A stretch of 34,976 bases of DNA from Stentor coeruleus (taxonomy: Eukaryota; Ciliophora; Heterotrichea; Heterotrichida; Stentoridae). The DNA is taken from NCBI GenBank assembly GCA_001970955.1, contig MPUH01000784.1, positions 1 through 34,976 on the forward strand, in the 5' to 3' direction. The position numbers and the translations under genes were made by a program. Below, piece by piece: positions 18,452 to 29,466 of this stretch. Position 1 is the first letter of the stretch; each line of letters opens with the position of its first letter. The notes under the pieces are model-generated. The model saw nothing but the letters and a program-made list of their open reading frames with translations, made no database searches and had not been told where the DNA came from.

Positions 18452-18967
18452 CTATATAGAATTATTAACAGTTAATTTCTTGCTTTGAATATATTTTGCG
18501 AGCTTCATATGCAAATTTGCTGATGATGATATTGATATTAACGGACTCAAAGCTAGAGATTGATAGAAATATTCTTGAGGAAAAACAGACATGTCTTCAA
18601 AAGTGAAGTTGTTATGAAGGGAAAAATATGATAAAATTGGGAGGATTGATGGGTTTGGAGATGATAGGATTTCAGGTTCAGTTTTTTTTTCGATAATGAT
18701 TGTAGGTTTTTTTTTCATATCTTTTGGCTTAGAGGTCATAAGCTGTACTAAACTGTCTACTACGAATTTTAAGTCTTCAACGGGAACTTCACGTTTTTTA
18801 GGTAGTTGGATTTTGGTGTTAGACTGGCTTTGAAGTTTTTTGCATTGGTGATAATAGTTAAGTTTTTCTAAGTCTGAACGGATTTCGGAATCACTAGCTT
18901 GATAGAGGTATTTTTCATTCTTTAGTTTGTAGCCGAAAATGAGATCAGATCCTCGGGTTCGTGACAT
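18452..18967 (-). CDS. hypothetical protein, 171 aa
   Basis: Intact frame from ATG at 18967 to TAG at 18452. A basic N-terminus is followed by a helical segment of about 30 residues, a Lys/Pro-rich linker, and a mixed C-terminal part with Ser/Leu-rich stretches. No domain is recognised. It ends 17 bases before the RCC1-repeat start in the same direction. That is an unusually small head-to-tail gap, but three stops in between rule out a simple in-frame fusion, and no 15-16-nt intron joins the two. Confidence 0.65.
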   Translation of the reverse strand: MSRTRGSDLIFGYKLKNEKYLYQASDSEIRSDLEKLNYYHQCKKLQSQSNTKIQLPKKREVPVEDLKFVVDSLVQLMTSKPKDMKKKPTIIIEKKTEPEILSSPNPSILPILSYFSLHNNFTFEDMSVFPQEYFYQSLALSPLISISSSANLHMKLAKYIQSKKLTVNNSI

Positions 18968-19766
18968 TATTTATTTGCAGAATGATTATTCAGAATATTT
19001 TTATTTAGGTTTTTGAAATGGAAATCAGGATTTTTAAGTTTGGATTTGTTTTGATGAAAATATTAGGATTAGTTTTGTGTTGGGGTAAAGGAAATTTGAT
19101 TATGGAAGAAATGGAAGAGATGGGGTTAGAAGATGTCAGAAAAGGATTATTTTTTTTTTGGAGAAAGTTGATGAAGGGAAATTATTTGAGGGTGAAGGAA
19201 ATTTTATGGTTAGTTTGATTGTTGTAGGATGGGTATTGAGAAGGGTTTTAGAGGGATTTCGGTAATGGGTATTGGGCTAATATTAATATTAAAAAGTTAC
19301 ATTGAAAAATGTGAGATAGTTGGTTTTTTATGTTAGAAGATGATTTTTTTAATTATTTATTGGGAGAGTTTTTTTTTGTTTTATGTTAGGATGATTATAA
19401 GAAAGAAGAATTATATGTGATTTATTTAAAAGGTAGAAAGATGGTTATGAATAGTGATTTAGAATAGAGTTTATATTTTAGTTTATGATATTATATAGAC
19501 AGAAAATGATTTAGTATCATTTTTGCATATTTTTTACCTTCTAATATTAGTTTTATCAATCTTTATTATTTTTTCATTCCATATTCTATTATAATAATCA
19601 CCATTTTATTCAAAATTTTAAAATCCTTCCATTTCAAATCATAAAACTTGCAGTTCTCAATTTATTAACTTCTAAGGTAATTTCATATCCTAAAATAATC
19701 ATTTACAATTATCCCAATCATATAAAACCAAGCTAAGTATATACTCTTAAGATTATTTATATAAAC
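18968..19766. other. intergenic, no gene seen
   Basis: About 800 bases. 18968-19450 is G-rich and C-poor on the plus strand (upstream flank of the 171-aa gene). 19500-19766 is C-rich and G-poor (3' flank of the granule protein gene). The switch falls near 19500. A 66-codon plus-strand frame at 19018 is explained by the skewed bases and is not called. Confidence 0.5.
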
Positions 19767-20699
19767 TTATTCTTTACCCAATGTATTTGAAAGTTCCTTT
19801 GTCTGTCTAACCTGTTTTTTGAATATCTTTATAGTTTCTTCTATAAGCTTTAAATCTCCATCATTAATCGCTTTAGCCTCTGTATACTTTATACTCTCCT
19901 TTTCACATCTTTCTTCCTCAGCTTTTACCAGCATTTTTGCATGATTCACAGCATTTTGTGCCCTTTCCATATCACCCTGTACTTTTTCAAGCTGTATTTT
20001 CAACCCTTGGACAATTTTATCCCTTTCATGTAAATCCTCAACATTTCTATCATTAGCTTTTATAGTCAAAGCATGCCAATAAGCATAATCTTTTGCTGAT
20101 TTAAGTTCTTTTTTTTCTAGGTTTTCAACATTCTGTTGAACTAAAGATTTAAGGGTTTTTAAGTATTCTTCTGTTGAAGTCTCTTCTGGAACATCAGCCA
20201 AGCCACCAAGTAATTTGGTCAATTTAGAATTGATACTAGCGAATTCAGAGATTTTTTTACTATAGAATTTCTCAGTGTCAATCTGTATGTATCTAATCAA
20301 ATCAAGAGCTTCTTTACTATCTTTAAGATTCTGTATAAAAATTGTTGTCTCGTCACACCTTAGTCCACCTAAAGTGCCGATGATCTCCTGGGCGAATTCG
20401 ATTTCCTGCGACAAACTCTCAATATCTTTTTCAACAGCTTCGAATTTCTCTTTAGCATCATTAAAACTCTTAAGCGCATATTCATAACTTTCTTCAGCAC
20501 TTACTTTATACTCATTAAAATCGTTTAAATTCTCAGTACATTGGGCAAGAATTTCATAATACTCATTATCATCATTAACTTGTTTCTGAATATTTTTTTC
20601 TTTTAGAGAATAAATAAGCTCTAATGTATCCTCCAAGGTCTGAGACTGTGTAGCAGTCAAAAATCCTAAAACGCACCAGACAAAAATTCTAAGTTTCAT
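19767..20699 (-). CDS. secretory granule core protein, trichocyst-matrix/GRL family
   Basis: A 310-residue frame from ATG at 20699 to TAA. Residues 1-19 are a signal peptide (MKLRIFVWCVLGFLTATQS). The rest is acidic and almost entirely alpha-helical coiled coil. Features match ciliate granule lattice proteins: a first coil block, a GLRCDET-type segment followed by FIQNL and an ALDLIRYIQ block, a gap rich in Gly/Leu, and a C-terminal coil with EEERCEKE and a KLIEETIKIFKKQV end. In Paramecium and Tetrahymena such proteins (Tmp, Grl) are cut by proteases and packed as a crystal in dense-core granules that expand on release. In a Stentor-like cell the target could be cortical granules (inference). 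Few Cys, spaced as in the family. Confidence 0.83.
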   Translation of the reverse strand: MKLRIFVWCVLGFLTATQSQTLEDTLELIYSLKEKNIQKQVNDDNEYYEILAQCTENLNDFNEYKVSAEESYEYALKSFNDAKEKFEAVEKDIESLSQEIEFAQEIIGTLGGLRCDETTIFIQNLKDSKEALDLIRYIQIDTEKFYSKKISEFASINSKLTKLLGGLADVPEETSTEEYLKTLKSLVQQNVENLEKKELKSAKDYAYWHALTIKANDRNVEDLHERDKIVQGLKIQLEKVQGDMERAQNAVNHAKMLVKAEEERCEKESIKYTEAKAINDGDLKLIEETIKIFKKQVRQTKELSNTLGKE

Positions 20700-21285
20700 A
20701 TTTAAATTTTTAACGGATAAATCTATGAGTTTTAAATTATCTTTGTTTACGAGCTATAATTAGGTTATTACTTGATCATGTTTTTTGTAATGGTTTTTCT
20801 TAAAAATTTATGATTTCCTTTTCATGAGATCAAAGCATCTGTCATTAATAGAAGCTGGTGTAATATTTTAGTATAATTATTAAGATTAATCTATGGTTCT
20901 TAGTATTTTCTTTAAAAAACTTATGATACAATTCAAAGTATCTAGGAATTCATAGAAGACTTCATCTTCTGTTTTTTTTTTTCCAGTTCTTATATCAGAA
21001 TGGATTATAGCGTTATAAACACTTTTAATACCCTAATTTCCACAGTCTTATTTTTTTTATCAAGTTTATTAAAATTATTGCCGGTTAATCTTTACCAAAA
21101 CCTTTAAACTCTCCTCTAATCTGATATGTAAATTCCTCATAATATTCTTATCAGCATAAAAATAAGCAAAAAAAGTTTCATATCAATTATATCAATAACT
21201 CTTATCAATTTCACCACAAATTTATAGATTAGAATAATTTATTATATACCCATCTTAAAACCTAATCATCCTAATCTTAAATTAT
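20700..21285. other. intergenic, no gene seen
   Basis: About 590 bases between head-to-tail minus-strand genes. The part next to the granule gene start is mixed in base use; from about 21060 the plus strand is C-rich and G-poor, as in other 3' flanks of minus-strand genes. No RNA gene is recognised. Confidence 0.5.
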
Positions 21286-24200
21286 TCAACCCCCTAACTT
21301 CACCAATATTTTTTGAATATCCTTTTGCATATCATTAATCTTTTTTTCCGTCATCTCCATCCTACTTTGCAGTACTTTCATCCCTTCATGATTTTCAGCT
21401 TTATCAGTTTTTTTCTTCAACTCATTCATAATCAAATCAGTTTTCTCAGCAACATTTTTTACAGACCTTTCAATTTTACTACCTGCATGCATAACAGAAT
21501 TTTTAATCTCTCTTAATTTCCCATCCCAAACCACCTCCTCATTTTTTTCTCCATGTTTAGGACATAATCTTTGCATATAAACACTTTCTTTTCTATTTCT
21601 TCTCCAAAACATTAAAGATTCAATTTCATATATCATAAACCCAAGTTGTTTAAGATCAGCAACAGCAATACCTTGTTGAACTCTATCAAAAGTATCTCCT
21701 ATAATAGAAATAAGTAGATTCATCATAACAATTGTATTAACAATTGAAGTTATAGTAAAAATAATCAAGCTTATTGGTTGGAAATTTGAAGTACCATGGC
21801 CAAAAGATTCATATTCGCCAATTGTTGTCATGAAAGTGAAGCCAAAATATGAGTAGAAATCAGTATTGTTGACATCTGATGAGCAAAAAAGCATAAGTGA
21901 TAATCCAATTATAGAATAAAAAGTTAAGATCATAAAACTTGACATATCAGAAATCACTTCTAAGATTAAAGCTGTTAAGTACCTTGTACTGTTTATAAGG
22001 CTAAAATATGTTAAACCTCTAATCCAAGATATAAGGATAAGGACGATTTTCAAGTCATTAAAATATGTTGAGTTTTGTATTGTTGTATAGTCGTACCATA
22101 CAATAATACAAAGGGCTGTATATAAACTAAATCTAATCAAATCAACATAGTTCCAGGCTTCTCTCCAATACTCAAGTCCTTCAAAGCACATTTGTATTAG
22201 TTCATAAAATATTAGGTAAGCGTTTATGCTGAAACCAATCAGAAGTATCATATCTGTAGACAAATATTCTATTGGCCATACATTAGAAGTTACATACAGC
22301 ATCAGAGATAATAAGTAAAAAATATAAGTAAAACCTTGGAACATCATCAGCCACTTAATATTTTGCCATTTTTCTCTTAACAACAAACGTATAAAATCAG
22401 TAGTAAAAATCTCACTATTTGGGCAGTTGCATATACTCAATATCAACTCTAAACTTTCACTAGACCCAGAAATCATATTCAATGCAAAATAACTTGTTTT
22501 ATATATCAACGGCACTTCATGGAAATCATAACTTTCCTTATCAGCAAAATGTTCAGGTGATGGATCAACCACAGGGGAATAATATGTTATAGGTAGCTTA
22601 ACCCCTTCACTACAAAATTTCAATAAATCATTTCTCTCATAATTAACAAATGCTATCTTATAAATTTCTTCAAGTTCATGATATCCTTTTTTATTAATCT
22701 CAATAAGTGTTTTTGTATTTATAAACCCAAGAATATATGGATTTAATTTAGTAAGACTAATTTTGTATCTTAAAGTATTAATAACTCTTTCACCTTCATC
22801 ACGGGAGCTTAATAAGCTTAAAGGGTTACTACCTTTTATTGAATTATGAAATGATCCTGTTAAAAGAGAAGATTGATATGCTTCAATATAAAGGTGCCAA
22901 GCATAAAAATGTAATGGGTTAACCATACTGGGTAATAAAATATATGAATCATATTTTTGATTATATGGGACTATTTTTTTCCTAAAGTCTAAATCTTTAT
23001 CTTCTGAAGATTTTATACGTCGGATATAAGTTAAAAAGTCCATATAATCTTCTTGATGAGGACCAAAAACTTGGAATGATGTGGCAGATGCTGGGTTTTC
23101 TCGTCTGTAGATCCCAGTTTTAAACCCTATGACTAATTGTAAATCATTTTGCCCTAAGAATACTGAATGAACTGGCTCACGATAATTCACCCAAGATATA
23201 ATTTCTAATGTTTCCCTGCTCCAAAATGACACACTGCAATCTAAAGATGAGACAAAAAAGTATTTGTTATCTTTTGTAAAACAAAAATCTGATATTATGT
23301 TATTATGATGAGTGCAGATTCTGATTGGGTTTTCAATTGTTTCATAGTAAATTTTAAAAGATTTTGGGACTTCTTTTTTCTCAGCTTCACTATGTATATC
23401 AGAATGTTCATCAATAATATTATGTGTTTTATTATGATCAAGATGAGGATCAGCGTCTGATTTTCTTCTAGGTTTTGATAAAGTGTTTATACGTGTTCGA
23501 TTTGGTGTATAATCAGGTATAATATTTTGTTCATGTTCATTATGGGAATTATGATGACTAGGAATATGGTCTGATTTAAGAATAAGTACTTCATCATATG
23601 AAACTTTGGCTATTTGGATTTTAGAACTATTGTCTGTAAAACATTTTATTTCTTCTTTAGGGTAATCAAGATCAACTTTATAAAAACTGTATTCTATAGA
23701 ATAATAAAAATAGTTACCGATAATTTGAAAATTAGAAAAATGTGAAGTTGCTTCTTTAGTGAATTTCGTTTCTGCGAACTTGTAATTTTCTGTTTTTATT
23801 TCAATTATCTTAAGATAATGCGAATGATTAGCAATGATAAGAAGATTTAACTGATGGGCTACAATAAATTCTTTAACTTCCTCATTATCTTGATATATAA
23901 GAACCTCTTGATCTTTTTTATCTTCTTTATCTTTTAAGCTCATTTTATAGATTGAACTTGTTTGAAAAGCATTTACTTGATAGTATATATAATCCCCTTT
24001 TTCAGTTAGAAAAACTTTCGACACTGATTTTTGTAAAGTTTTTATTTCATTTAAATTATAATCATGGATAAAAATCGATTCATTATTGCAAGACGCTATT
24101 TTGGTATTGCTTGTAGAAATACTGCGAATTGTATTGTTTTTATTAAAAAAGTTTTCATTATCCCAAAGTTTCAAATCACATTTTTCTATATAGTTATTAT

Positions 24201-25428
24201 TAAGGATGTACATTTTCAAAGAATTAGGGTCATGAATTATGTCTATAATCCCATGATGACCTTCACTATGTACATGATGATCATCATTTTTATGGTGCGT
24301 ATCTAGACCTAATGTCATTTTCATTTGCTTTGGATGATTAAAATTGTTTAAATCCCAAAACAAAACTAGTCCATCTGCAAGTAAAGCGAAATAGTAATTT
24401 TCATTATTGATTATACCTGCTTTATGGATTGTTTGAAGTTTTGCTCGGTAGGTGAATATTTTTTGATATTTTTCTTGGACTTTTTTCCAGAAGATTATAT
24501 GGGCTTTACTTGCAGCAACGATGAAATTTTTAGAAGATTTAACAATAAAATACGCATCATCGTTTTTAACTTTCTCAACACCCTCGTGAATTCCTTCTGT
24601 GCTTTCTTTGCTTTTATCATAAAGTTTTTCATCGGTTTCAATAATTTTAACTATCCCACGACTCCAGGAACATACTACAGTAATATTATCACAAATATCA
24701 AAACTGTCAATAGTAGATTTTGTAAGTTTAATTTTCTCTAAATTGCTTATTTCCTCTTTGGTAAATGAGTTATTTTTCAATATACTCAAGTCAACTTTTA
24801 CTAGTTTTTCTCCACAGGCATAAAGAAAAATCTTATCATCTGATTCTGTAATAATTATATGCTTAACTGGTTTATCTTGATAAAGCTGTAATTGAAAATT
24901 AGAAAAATTATCTAGTTCGTAAATCCATAGTGATCCTTTTGTATCCCCAGCAAGAATAATAATTTTCTTATCATTAATTTTCAACACAAGTATTTCTGTG
25001 ATTGTATATTCACTAATTTTCATTTGTTTATGATTTACTGATGTTCTAATCTCTAAATTTTTTTCATAAGCCAAAGCAAAGCAATCATCATTAACTTTTG
25101 CTATTCTTTTATAACTATGTTCCTTACTTCCCCGCATGATAATAGTATTAAATGTATTATCAAAGCAAGACTCAACATCTTTATGTATTAAATCAAATTC
25201 TTCCATTTCTTTAGCGAGGCGTTGTGCAGAACGTTGTTGTCGATGCGGAGTATGAGAATGATTAGTATGATTAGAATGATGTAAAGGATGATGACCATGA
25301 GGTTGTACACTATGACGAGAATGAGTGTCAAAGTTGTCAGTCTCATGAATAGTGCTTTGCCTAAAAGTTAACATCATAGAATTCCTATTCGCTTTATCGA
25401 TCAGGGGTTCTTCCATTGAAGTTTTCAT
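21286..25428 (-). CDS. WD40-type domain fused to TRP-like cation channel
   Basis: A 1380-residue frame from ATG at 25428 to TGA. The N-terminal 90 residues include a His-rich block (HGHHPLHHSNHTNHSH). Residues about 90-860 are beta-rich with WD40-like repeats (SFDICDNITVVCSWSRGIVKI; ISDFCFTKDNKYFFVSSLDCSVSFWSRET), probably two propellers. At about 1020-1245 lie six hydrophobic helices, with a pore-like segment near 1200 (FGFTFMTTIGEYESFG) before S6 (IVNTIVMMNLLISIIGDTFDRV). The last has the TRP/polycystin-like NLLIxIxxDxFxxV pattern. The C-terminus is basic with a coiled coil that could drive tetramer formation. Such WD-channel fusions are common in ciliates (from memory). Location should be the plasma or ciliary membrane; gating is unknown. 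The six-segment ion-transport domain is clear, the subfamily less so. Confidence 0.85.
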   Translation of the reverse strand: MKTSMEEPLIDKANRNSMMLTFRQSTIHETDNFDTHSRHSVQPHGHHPLHHSNHTNHSHTPHRQQRSAQRLAKEMEEFDLIHKDVESCFDNTFNTIIMRGSKEHSYKRIAKVNDDCFALAYEKNLEIRTSVNHKQMKISEYTITEILVLKINDKKIIILAGDTKGSLWIYELDNFSNFQLQLYQDKPVKHIIITESDDKIFLYACGEKLVKVDLSILKNNSFTKEEISNLEKIKLTKSTIDSFDICDNITVVCSWSRGIVKIIETDEKLYDKSKESTEGIHEGVEKVKNDDAYFIVKSSKNFIVAASKAHIIFWKKVQEKYQKIFTYRAKLQTIHKAGIINNENYYFALLADGLVLFWDLNNFNHPKQMKMTLGLDTHHKNDDHHVHSEGHHGIIDIIHDPNSLKMYILNNNYIEKCDLKLWDNENFFNKNNTIRSISTSNTKIASCNNESIFIHDYNLNEIKTLQKSVSKVFLTEKGDYIYYQVNAFQTSSIYKMSLKDKEDKKDQEVLIYQDNEEVKEFIVAHQLNLLIIANHSHYLKIIEIKTENYKFAETKFTKEATSHFSNFQIIGNYFYYSIEYSFYKVDLDYPKEEIKCFTDNSSKIQIAKVSYDEVLILKSDHIPSHHNSHNEHEQNIIPDYTPNRTRINTLSKPRRKSDADPHLDHNKTHNIIDEHSDIHSEAEKKEVPKSFKIYYETIENPIRICTHHNNIISDFCFTKDNKYFFVSSLDCSVSFWSRETLEIISWVNYREPVHSVFLGQNDLQLVIGFKTGIYRRENPASATSFQVFGPHQEDYMDFLTYIRRIKSSEDKDLDFRKKIVPYNQKYDSYILLPSMVNPLHFYAWHLYIEAYQSSLLTGSFHNSIKGSNPLSLLSSRDEGERVINTLRYKISLTKLNPYILGFINTKTLIEINKKGYHELEEIYKIAFVNYERNDLLKFCSEGVKLPITYYSPVVDPSPEHFADKESYDFHEVPLIYKTSYFALNMISGSSESLELILSICNCPNSEIFTTDFIRLLLREKWQNIKWLMMFQGFTYIFYLLSLMLYVTSNVWPIEYLSTDMILLIGFSINAYLIFYELIQMCFEGLEYWREAWNYVDLIRFSLYTALCIIVWYDYTTIQNSTYFNDLKIVLILISWIRGLTYFSLINSTRYLTALILEVISDMSSFMILTFYSIIGLSLMLFCSSDVNNTDFYSYFGFTFMTTIGEYESFGHGTSNFQPISLIIFTITSIVNTIVMMNLLISIIGDTFDRVQQGIAVADLKQLGFMIYEIESLMFWRRNRKESVYMQRLCPKHGEKNEEVVWDGKLREIKNSVMHAGSKIERSVKNVAEKTDLIMNELKKKTDKAENHEGMKVLQSRMEMTEKKINDMQKDIQKILVKLGG

Positions 25429-26785
25429 TTATATTAGAGGCTAGGAATAAATATTAGGATTTGATTAAATATATTGATTAGAAGTTAGGTTTTATGTTGA
25501 GAGAAGCTAGTCATTGTTTTTTTTATTGGGTAATACAGAAATTTTATGGTTTTATTGAGTTTTTTACGATTTTTTTTTGCTTGGGTGATGAAAAAAACTA
25601 ATAGTTTTTTTTGTAAAGATTTTTTGATAAGAAGGGGGTGTTAGATATGATGATTTAGTATATAGAGTGCTTTTTTTAACTAGAAGATTTGAGGGATGTT
25701 GATGAATGTTGAATATAGGAAAGTCTATATTTTTGTTATGCGCTATTTATATAATAAAGGTGAATTATTTATTTTAAGTTTTGTATTAGAATATTAGAGG
25801 TTTAAAGAGAAAATCGTGTTTGGAGTTAATTTTTTGTGATAAGTGCTTGAAATTATGTTTTTGTATGCAACGAAAATTTTTAGGTTTTTTTGTATATGGT
25901 TTCGAGTGATAAAATACTTGTTTTTAAACTTTCTCTGACTGAGTTTCTTGTAAAATTCTTAGAGACTATATTTTGTTTATATTTCCTAAAGCTTTTATAT
26001 GAATCTTATGCAAATCAATAATATTTAGTCTAACATTTCCTTTTTATCAATAGTAAATACATTTATTCTAAATATAAAACCAAATTTCTAACTATATATT
26101 TTACAAAGTAAGTCTAATAATATTCACTTTTATATTTCATATAGAAAAAGTCTTAAATTCAAACTCATCTTAGTATCAATATCAAAACTACAAAAATAAG
26201 CATATAATATCCTATTTTCTATCATACAAATTATCCTAAACTCTAAATAAACTCTATATTTTCTTCAAAATCTTTTCCAGCAAAAAAATCCTATCAAAAA
26301 AAAATCCTATTCCAATCTTAATTCTCCTATCTTAACCCAAAACTCTTTTAAAATCCTAAAAACCATACTTATAAACTAATCTTATCCTAAATATCCTTTC
26401 CTAAACAATATTTCACATTTTCCCTCCTTCTTCATAATCCTCATCATCTATAAACCCTTTCATCTCATATCATAAAACTTTCCTTCCAAATACCTACTTA
26501 TAAAATTTTCCCTTTATTATCAACCCATAATTAATCATGGCCGAAACAAACTTAAATTATATCCAATTCATACAATTCAAATATGAGCCTAAATCTTATC
26601 CCGAATCCTTCTAAAAATATTCTCACAAGAAAATCAAACATTTAAATTATATCCCTAAAGTATTTAATTTCTAATCATCCCTAATCTTTCCAGTTCTAGA
26701 AATTCTAATAATATTTTAAAAAGATATAATTTAAGGCAATTTATATACCGAATGTGTTGATTATTTATATATGTAGATTGATATA
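25429..26785. other. intergenic with sharp base-skew switch
   Basis: About 1.36 kb. 25429-25920 is G-rich and C-poor on the plus strand (upstream flank of the channel gene). 26000-26700 is A/T/C with very little G. The latter may be the 3' flank of the first microprotein gene. A 25-codon frame at 26537 is too short to support. No RNA gene is recognised. Confidence 0.5.
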
Positions 26786-27007
26786 CTAGTTTTGTTTATC
26801 AGTTTCTTCAGGAAGGATTTCAGATAAGTCATATATGTCATCACATGATGCATAAAGTTCAAATTTATCGTTGAAGTCCTGTGATATTGGAGTGCTCCTA
26901 CTTCTTGCATGAGCGAAAGTTCGAAATGCCCCTTTACCGTAGAGGGTCGCACAGTTTAAGAAAAGGCCACTAAACCCAAGTGCCAAGCCAAAGTTCAAGT
27001 TGTTCAT
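26786..27007 (-). CDS. single-pass microprotein family, copy 1 (73 aa)
   Basis: Intact frame from ATG at 27007 to TAG. It begins MNNLNFGLALGFSGLFLNCA, a hydrophobic helix after a short polar start. It then has a basic patch (KGAFRTFAHARSRS), the block FELYASCDD, and an acidic tail (YDLSEILPEETD). Copies 2 and 3 share this order. Copies 1 and 2 differ at many third codon positions while keeping the protein (for example AAC/AAT and TTG/TTA in the first codons), which is a sign of selection on the protein. No known family is recognised. It is most likely a small membrane protein; the hydrophobic helix could also be a signal anchor. It is divergent from copy 2. Confidence 0.8.
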   Translation of the reverse strand: MNNLNFGLALGFSGLFLNCATLYGKGAFRTFAHARSRSTPISQDFNDKFELYASCDDIYDLSEILPEETDKQN

Positions 27008-27786
27008 TTTATATATTATAATAATTACGTCATTTATAGAGATGAAATCAGTTATTAAGTTAAAATATTATTTGAAATATATGGGAAATTTTTTGTGAGG
27101 AATGAAAAAGTTTGAAGGTTTTTGGGGAAATATGAGTGGGATATGCTTTTTTTTTATTGAAGAAATTTGGCATGAATTTTTTATAACATTTTTTTAAGGG
27201 TGGATGTGGGAATTGTGTATTTTTTTGTTTGAAGTAATGGGATAAGAAGGATTTTTGATTTTTTTAAGGTAGTTGAAGTTGGGATTAAGGTTTTATTATG
27301 AGAGTTTATAAGATATTTTGTGGAAAATTATGTTTTTTTTATGGGAAAATTTTGTGTTTATTTGTAAAATATTGGTGATGATTCTGAAGAAAGTGGCTTG
27401 GTTGGGAGTTTGCAAAAAAAATTATGAAAATATAGAGGGTGTGCTGGGAATTACTAATCTAATGTTATAATATTTATAAGTAATTGAGAATAATTTGATT
27501 TCAGATAAGTTTTGATTGTTATCAAATCACCTAATTTATTTTTGAATAATTATCTTAGCAATATTTTCATGTAATATCTTCCTTAAAATTCTCCCACTCC
27601 TTAAAAATTTTAATATATGCTAAAATACTTATTAACAACAATCCTTTATATTATCAAATAAAGCTTTTTATCCATTTTTCTATAAAAAATGTCTAGTTTT
27701 CTTACAACCTGACTATGATTTTTTCCTAATCGGAGCTTGTTTTATGTGAAAAAAAAAGATAAAAGATAAAACGTTGTAATATAAAA
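27008..27786. other. divergent intergenic region between microprotein copies 1 and 2
   Basis: About 780 bases. 27008-27480 is G-rich and C-poor on the plus strand; from about 27520 to 27700 it becomes C-rich. The switch in the middle matches two divergent upstream flanks. No other gene is seen. Confidence 0.55.
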
Positions 27787-28011
27787 ATGAACAATTTAAA
27801 TCTCGGACTTGCTATTGGAGTAAGTGGAGTATTTTTAAACTGTGCGACTTTGTACAAGAAAGGTGGACTTGAGCTATTAGTTCATGCAAGAAACCGAAGG
27901 TCACAAATTACAAAAGATTTAAGCCAACAGTTCAAGCTTTATGCCGTATGTGATGATGCTGTTTATGATTTTTCAGAATTTTTACCTAGCAGTACAGATG
28001 AAAAATTATAA
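27787..28011 (+). CDS. single-pass microprotein family, copy 2 (74 aa)
   Basis: Intact frame from ATG at 27787 to TAA. It begins MNNLNLGLAIGVSGVFLNCA, then TLYKKGG, a basic VHARNRRSQ, FKLYAVCDD and the acidic tail YDFSEFLPSSTDE. It is about half identical to copy 1 over its length, with no gaps except one residue after CDD. The hydrophobic helix at residues 6-22 has Asn and Cys near its end. The A-rich start context (TATAAAA before ATG) is shared with copy 3. It has no recognised family or catalytic motif. Confidence 0.82.
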   Translation: MNNLNLGLAIGVSGVFLNCATLYKKGGLELLVHARNRRSQITKDLSQQFKLYAVCDDAVYDFSEFLPSSTDEKL

Positions 28012-29466
28012 TTTAGAGTTCTTTATTATCATTAATCAGGGCTTTTAGAGATTTTTGGAAGAGTTTTTGTTTGAGAAGGGGGATTTTTATTAAAAATGAA
28101 AAGGTTTAAATTACTTTTATCATGAATATAATTGTAATTATTTTTTTCTCTATATTGCATATTTTTTATAATTGGCTTAATTTTATGTGTTTAATTATGA
28201 TAAACATAGTGATAACCTTTTGATTAATCATCTATTTTTTTTATTCAAGTATTTTGGTTTTACGTTATTTTTATTATTTAGTGATTATTGATATATGATG
28301 TATATTTAAAATCTTGCTAAGCTTATACTAGATTTCTATTATTTGCCCCATGATTCTATTCATTTATATGTCCTAAAATCTTAAAATTTTCATCATATAT
28401 CTTAAAATTTTCAAATGTATTTACTAGTTCTTGATAATAACTGCTTAAATGTTTATATAAATATAAAAACTCAGATTTTTCATAGCTTATTATGTTTAAT
28501 ACTTATGAAATTGTGTTTTATTAATTGTATAAGACTATAACACTTTATTCTAATAAAATTTAGATAAATATATATTTTTTTCACCTAATAAGCAGATTAA
28601 AATATGACTACTTTTTATTAAAACATCCTATCTTTGTTTTAGTCATTAGTCAGTATCAAAAATTCTTAGAATACAACCATTTATCTAAGAATATATTTAA
28701 TATATGAATGATAGTATAAAATACTATTTCATATGACAAATTGAATGAATATATTACCTGAACTTTTATAATGTTTTATTATATGAAATATATGTATTTG
28801 TTTATAATCAAAAGATTGCTTATGATATTTCAAAACTTAAAAATTGTTATATTTCTAAGAAAAATGATATAATTCATTCGATAAGCAATATTAATTGTTT
28901 CTTTATTATCTAATATCTTCTGCTTGATATATATTAAAATACAACAAATACATAACAAAAAAAGAAAACTTATTAGTATACTAAACAAGAATCAACCCAA
29001 TAAATCAAAATCAAGTCTATTCAACACCCTAAACCTCAACTATAGCCCTAAACACAATCTTACTTTTTTCACCTTATCCAAAAATCAACTTATTAAGCTT
29101 ATATCATAATAATATCCCTAATTTTTTATAACAATTTTACACTTAAAGCATCATCCTAGGCTTACTAAAAACTAAAAACAATAATCATAACTCAATCCTA
29201 TATTCCTCATATCATAAATAAACTCTTACCTTCAACAAAAATTCATAATTTTTTTTATATGAAAAGCCTGCTATTATTATATCCTATGACTCTTTTATAC
29301 ATATTTTATCATATTTTATCATACGATATACAATAAAAATATGACTAATATTTTTCAAATACAATAATCTCAATATATATAACCTCCATAAAGCCTTAAA
29401 TCTACCATCCAAATTAAAGTTAAAAAATGATACAACAAAAGATACTGACATAGTTTATAATAAAAA
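28012..29466. other. intergenic between microprotein copies 2 and 3
   Basis: About 1.46 kb, very AT-rich. The first 120 bases are G-richer (3' flank of copy 2). From about 28920 on the plus strand is C-rich and G-poor (upstream flank of copy 3). A short ATATTTTATC-type direct repeat occurs near 29297-29320. No further family copy, RNA gene or coding frame is supported. Confidence 0.5.

Noticed and set aside
18434..18967. Fusion of the 171-aa protein with the RCC1-repeat protein through a small intron
   Set aside because: No GT...AG segment of 15-16 bases ends at the stop, and an 18-base candidate leaves an in-frame TGA straight after it.
19018..19218. 66-codon plus-strand frame
   Set aside because: It lies in a G-rich upstream flank of a minus-strand gene, has Gly/Glu/Trp-heavy content expected from that skew, and has no recognisable domain.
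26537..26614. 25-codon frame starting at an ATG in C-rich DNA
   Set aside because: Too short, no homology to the microprotein family and no sign of selection.
28924..29109. 61-codon plus-strand frame between microprotein copies
   Set aside because: Asn/Lys/Ser/Leu-only content mirrors the G-poor DNA, it does not start with ATG, and it has no similarity to the neighbouring microproteins.
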